The translations under genes were made by a program, and so were the position numbers. Under the pieces are notes generated by a model that had not been told where the DNA came from, did not search any database, and saw only the letters and a list, made by a program, of their open reading frames with translations. From JBEINZ01 sp040377825 (GTDB lineage: Bacteria; Pseudomonadota; Alphaproteobacteria; Rhizobiales; Ancalomicrobiaceae): DNA of 8,788 bases. The DNA is taken from positions 1 to 8,788 of the forward strand of contig JBEINZ010000131.1 of assembly GCA_040377825.1 (NCBI GenBank), written 5' to 3'. Positions 5,859-8,788 of the stretch are shown here, piece after piece; positions within the stretch are counted from its first letter, which is position 1; every line of letters starts with the position of its first letter.

Positions 5859-7144
5859 ATGATCTGGAAAGCCCCAATTCTCGGGGCCGCGACGGCATTC
5901 GCGGTCCTTGCCAATGTCGCCGCCGTCTCCGCTCAGGAATTGGTCGTCTGGCACGATCTTGGCGACAACGGCATCAAGTGGTTCGACGCTCTCGGCAAGG
6001 AATTCGCCAAGACTCGGCCGGGCGTGACTGTAAAATCCGTAAACTATCCGACCGACCAGTGGTTTGGAAAAGTGATCGGCGCCCTCAATACGGATACGGC
6101 GCCTGATCTGATTTTCAACAATTACGAGCGTGTGATCCGCATCCAGGCGCAGACCGATAAGGTTTCCGACTTAAAGCCGGCGCTCGACAGCATCGACGAT
6201 AAGGCGTTCCTCTCCGCGGACGACCTGCGCGTTGCGACCTTCGGCGGCAAGACGATCATTCTGCCGATCCAGCGCGTCCAAATGGCCTTTGGCGTGCGCA
6301 AGAGTTGGCTCGACAAGGTCGGCGAGACCTCCCAGCGACCTGGGGCGACGTCCAGCGCGTCGCGGTGAAGTTCCGCGAAGGCGACCCGGACGGCAACGGC
6401 AAAGCCGATACGTTCGGTCTGGCACTCGAAGCCGCCAAGCCGCGCGATCTGATCCATATCCTCGATCTGTTCATGTTCGGGTCCGGACTCCGGCACACGC
6501 TGATTGACCCGGCGGGTACCATCATGGTCGACGAGCCGGCGCACGCGAAGGTGCTGGAAGAATTCCTCAAGACCTACACAAGCTACGGCTACGTGGCGCC
6601 CGATACGGTCAACCATTCGTTCCCCGAGATGTATCAGGTGATCGAAGGCGGACGCGGCGGGATGTTCCGTGTCGGCGATTGGAACGTGAAAAAGTGGGAC
6701 TCGGTGGCCATCAAGGGCGACTTCGTCGTCGGTCCCTGGCCGAAGTTCGACGATAGCCGCCAGAATGCGGTTGTGATCGGCGGCATGCGCGGAATCGCGG
6801 TGCCGACCAACTCGCCGAACAAGGCATTGGCGACTGATTTCGCCAAGTTCATGCTGTCCAAGCCGGCGCAGCAGCTTTCGCTGGAAACCGTCGGTTCCGG
6901 CGTGCGCAAGGATCTTGACGGTTCGGCGCTCAGCGAACGCGGCCAGCAATTCGTGAAGGCGAATTGGGCGCTCGCCGCCTACGACTTCCCGGAATCCGTG
7001 CATCCGTTCTACGCGGAGCTTGAAGCGGCCTATCACCGCAAGCTCCTATCGGGCATCACGAATCCGCCCGCGGACTGGAAGGTCTTCATCGCGGAGACCG
7101 CCAATGAAATGCGCGACCTCGCCAAGAAGCTTGCCGCGAAATAA
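5859..7144 (+). pseudogene. Carbohydrate ABC transporter substrate-binding protein (family 1), frameshifted
   Basis: The start ATG at 5859 follows GGGAGGAAG. A signal peptide is evident (MIWKAPILGAATAFAVLANV, then AVSA before QE, cleavage near residue 25). The mature start ELVVWHDLGDNGIKWFDAL and the segment TAPDLIFNNYERV are typical of MalE/UgpB-like extracytoplasmic sugar-binding proteins. The frame breaks at about 6327-6332: frame one reads VGETSQRPG and stops at 6368, while the frame one base back reads LPATWGDVQRVAVKF and continues to TAA at 7142-7144. Restoring one base in ACCTCCC gives VGETLPATWGD and a protein of about 428 aa, the normal size. DPDGNGKADTFG (from 176) is a short acidic loop seen in this family. 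The downstream part keeps a perfect coding pattern, so this is either a sequencing error or a very recent mutation. If real, only a 169-aa fragment would be made and uptake would fail. The ligand is unknown. Confidence 0.88.
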
Positions 7145-7152
7145 ACGGACGA

Positions 7153-7178
7153 AGGGCTGGCCCACGCGAGCCAGCCCT
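7153..7178 (+). promoter_or_regulatory. Stem-loop between binding-protein and permease genes
   Basis: AGGGCTGGC (7153-7161) pairs perfectly with GCCAGCCCT (7170-7178) across an 8-base loop, starting 8 bp after the binding-protein stop. No T-run follows (CTCTCC), so complete intrinsic termination is unlikely. In binding-protein operons such a hairpin commonly protects the upstream mRNA or lowers permease expression, giving excess binding protein over membrane components; that role is inferred here. Confidence 0.6.
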
Positions 7179-7205
7179 CTCCAATGATGTCGGACGTTCG
7201 CGACC

Positions 7206-7325
7206 TAGAGCATTTTTCAATCGGATAGAATCATCCGATCGACAAGGAATTGTTCCAGTTTCAAGAACTTGAGCTGGTCCTTTTCGTTCGGATCAAAGCG
7301 ACCCGAACGAAAAGGACCGGCTCTA
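7206..7325. repeat. 120-bp composite palindromic element, copy B, with TAGAGC/GCTCTA ends
   Basis: The element starts TAGAGCATTT and ends GCTCTA, a 6-bp terminal inverted repeat. The left part (7206-7245) matches the repeat at 3831-3870 and has a 7-bp stem (7220-7226 with 7233-7239). The right part is a long hairpin: 7271-7291 pairs with 7303-7323 over 21 bp, with one T-G pair and an 11-base loop; its core is GGTCCTTTTCGTTCGG against CCGAACGAAAAGGACC. It fills most of the 234-bp gap between the binding-protein and first permease genes. No coding frame in it is credible, although the permease frame happens to be open back to 7250. It resembles a REP/MITE-like non-autonomous element; mobility is not shown. 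Confidence 0.7.
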
Positions 7326-7378
7326 AGTCCCAAACCTTTGGAAGCGGGACGCAAGCGAGCGAGTTTCGGGAGCTTTTC

Positions 7379-8299
7379 ATGGCCGAAGTCGCGTTATCGG
7401 TTTCCGTGGCCCCAAGAGCGAGCCTCGATCGCAGGTTCGTCTTCTTCCTGTTTGCGTTGCCGTTTGCCGCTCTGACGATCTTGTTCGGCCTCTGGCCGAT
7501 TCTGCTGTCGATCCAGGTCTCGTTCACAAGTTCGGCGACCGCACTGAGGCCGTCGCCAACTTACGTCGGCTTGGCCAACTACATCTCGGTCCTGACCGAC
7601 CCGATCTTTATTGCTTCGCTTTGGCGAACCCTGCTCTATACAGTAATGGCGGTCGCCGTCAACGTTGGCTTCGCGCTCGCCTACGCCATGCTGCTGCATT
7701 CCGCGCTGCTTAAGCGGGGTCGAACTTTCTTTAAGGTAGCGGTGTTCTTGCCGGTCGTCACCCCAGATGTCGCCGGCTACGTCGTCTGGCGCTGGATCTA
7801 CGACCAAAGCTTTGGTGCGTTGAACGCCGGCCTCGCTCTCGTCGGCCTGCCGGCTTTCGGCGGGATCGCTTCCCCGAACACGGTGATGATCGCGATCTTG
7901 CTCGCCGAGCTCTGGCATCACGCGGGCTTTTACATTGTTATCTTCCTCGCCAATCTGGCGATTTGCGAAAAAAGCCTTGAAGAAGCCGCCGCGATCGACG
8001 GCGCCACGCCCTGGCAGATTCAGCTCTACGTTATTCTCCCGCAGCTGAGGCCGGCTATCCTGATCAACACCGTCTACGCGGTGATTCAGTTCCTGAAAAC
8101 ATTTACCGTCATCGTGGTCATGACCAAGGGTGGGCCGAACGAGTATACGAATTTCATCAGCTACTATGCCTATCAACTGTTCGACCAAGGTCGTTACGGT
8201 GAGGCAACGGCCATGGCGACGATTCTCTTCGTGATCGTGGCTGCCTTCGCCGCTCTGACCTTTCGGATCAATGCCGCAGCCGGGAGAGAAGCGCGATGA
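7379..8299 (+). CDS. Carbohydrate ABC transporter permease (MalF/UgpA type)
   Basis: The start is the ATG at 7379, preceded by GGGAG with a 6-base gap; the open frame extends back to 7250, but that would translate the palindromic element. The protein has 306 aa with six likely membrane segments at about 21-45, 84-106, 119-138, 168-192, 228-247 and 276-295. The cytoplasmic EAA loop that contacts the ATPase is clear: EEAAAIDGATPWQIQLYVILP, 201-221. FLPVVTPDVAGYVVWRWIY and TKGGPNEYTNFISYYAYQLF are characteristic of the MalF/UgpA-like first permease of sugar ABC importers. It should form an inner-membrane heterodimer with the next gene product. Its stop overlaps the start of that gene (ATGA), so the two are translationally coupled. 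Confidence 0.93.
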   Translation: MAEVALSVSVAPRASLDRRFVFFLFALPFAALTILFGLWPILLSIQVSFTSSATALRPSPTYVGLANYISVLTDPIFIASLWRTLLYTVMAVAVNVGFALAYAMLLHSALLKRGRTFFKVAVFLPVVTPDVAGYVVWRWIYDQSFGALNAGLALVGLPAFGGIASPNTVMIAILLAELWHHAGFYIVIFLANLAICEKSLEEAAAIDGATPWQIQLYVILPQLRPAILINTVYAVIQFLKTFTVIVVMTKGGPNEYTNFISYYAYQLFDQGRYGEATAMATILFVIVAAFAALTFRINAAAGREAR

Positions 8300-8788
8300 C
8301 TTCGACACGTCCCGTGGCAGCGACGGTGGCCTACGCCGTTGCGATCCTGGTCAGTCTTCTGTTCATTTATCCCTATTGGTGGATGCTGCTCGGTGCGTTC
8401 CGGTCGGCTGAAAACGTCTTGACGGAGCCGCTGCGACTATGGCCAGAGCGGTTCGATATGGCTGGACTTTCCGCGATTGCCACCATCAGCGGCGTGCCAT
8501 TGTGGCGGTATCTAGCGAATTCGATCGTTATAACCGGTCTCTCGACAGTTCTCGCGGTCGCCATCTCCGCGCTCGGCGCCTATGCTTTGACGCGCCGGCG
8601 AGAGTCGAGGATCTTTCGCTTGCTCCGCGCCGGTTTTCTACTATCGATCATGTATCCGGCGACGCTCTTGGTCATCCCGGTCTATCTTGTCATGTATAAG
8701 CTGGGACTTCTGGGCAGCTATACCGGCATCATCCTTTTCCTTGCCCTGGGGCCGATCCAATTCTTCCTGTTCGAGCAGTTTTTCCGAG
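8296..8788 (+). CDS. Carbohydrate ABC transporter permease (MalG/UgpE type), partial
   Basis: The ATG at 8296 overlaps the preceding stop (ATGA) and is served by GGGAGAG a few bases upstream. The first 164 residues are present and the frame is open at the window end; the family is usually about 270-290 aa, so the EAA loop lies outside. Visible features are a first membrane segment (VAYAVAILVSLLFIYPYWWM), then FRSAENVLTEPLRLWPERF, YLANSIVITGLSTVLAVAIS with GAYALTR, and IPVYLVMYKLGLLGSYTGII, all characteristic of MalG/UgpE-type second permeases. It should pair with the upstream permease in the inner membrane. The ATPase subunit is not in the window and may follow. Confidence 0.92.
   Translation, partial: MTSTRPVAATVAYAVAILVSLLFIYPYWWMLLGAFRSAENVLTEPLRLWPERFDMAGLSAIATISGVPLWRYLANSIVITGLSTVLAVAISALGAYALTRRRESRIFRLLRAGFLLSIMYPATLLVIPVYLVMYKLGLLGSYTGIILFLALGPIQFFLFEQFFR

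Noticed and set aside
6326..6332. Programmed -1 frameshifting in the binding-protein gene
   Set aside because: ACCTCCC is not a classical slippery heptamer and this protein family has no known use of recoding; a mutation or read error is simpler.
6122..7036. 304-aa reverse-strand frame across the binding-protein gene
   Set aside because: Antisense shadow; the forward strand encodes both halves of a typical binding protein.
7394..8308. 304-aa reverse-strand frame opposite the first permease
   Set aside because: Its highly charged, low-complexity translation is the mirror of hydrophobic codons; not a gene.
1..8788. CRISPR array, tRNA, rRNA, transposase, or toxin-antitoxin/defence genes
   Set aside because: No regularly spaced repeats, cloverleaf-like segments, rRNA-like stretches or matching protein motifs were seen on either strand.

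Overview
The window (about 62% G+C by eye) looks like an alphaproteobacterial chromosome, most likely Hyphomicrobiales (Rhizobiales). Pointers are the codon use, the fused hibernation-factor/cold-shock protein, and dispersed intergenic palindromes beginning TAGAGCATTT that resemble repeats I remember from that order. This placement rests on recognition from memory; no search was run.

Layout. (1) Positions 190-2212 hold a forward pair with overlapping ends: a DeoC/FbaB-like class I aldolase homologue and a PfkB-family sugar kinase. (2) Positions 2218-3335, reverse strand, are a decaying patch: a YdeI/OmpD-associated family pseudogene with a nonsense codon and a frameshift, preceded by an isochorismatase-family hydrolase (YcaC type) that has lost its C-terminal quarter. 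(3) Positions 3336-3914 carry no gene I can defend; they hold an A+T-rich segment with short direct repeats, the first copy of a palindromic repeat, and a second small hairpin. (4) Positions 3915-4481 encode an HPF/RaiA-like protein with a C-terminal cold-shock domain. (5) Positions 4643-8788 are a carbohydrate ABC-uptake locus. A LacI/GalR-type repressor is divergent from a substrate-binding protein and two permeases, with the second permease running off the window. A LacI-type operator lies in the divergent intergenic region.

How the genes may work together. The repressor probably controls import of a sugar or sugar derivative through the binding protein and the two permeases; the ATPase and any catabolic enzymes presumably lie beyond 8788. 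The kinase/aldolase pair would suit phosphorylation followed by retro-aldol cleavage of a sugar. It is separated from the transporter by unrelated genes, so a shared pathway is only a guess.

The most notable anomalies are a single-base frameshift in the binding protein of an otherwise intact transporter operon, the two-lesion YdeI pseudogene next to a truncated hydrolase, and a 120-bp composite intergenic element at 7206-7325 with TAGAGC/GCTCTA ends and a 21-bp hairpin. I did not find CRISPR arrays, tRNA, rRNA, transposases, or a convincing new defence or mobile system.
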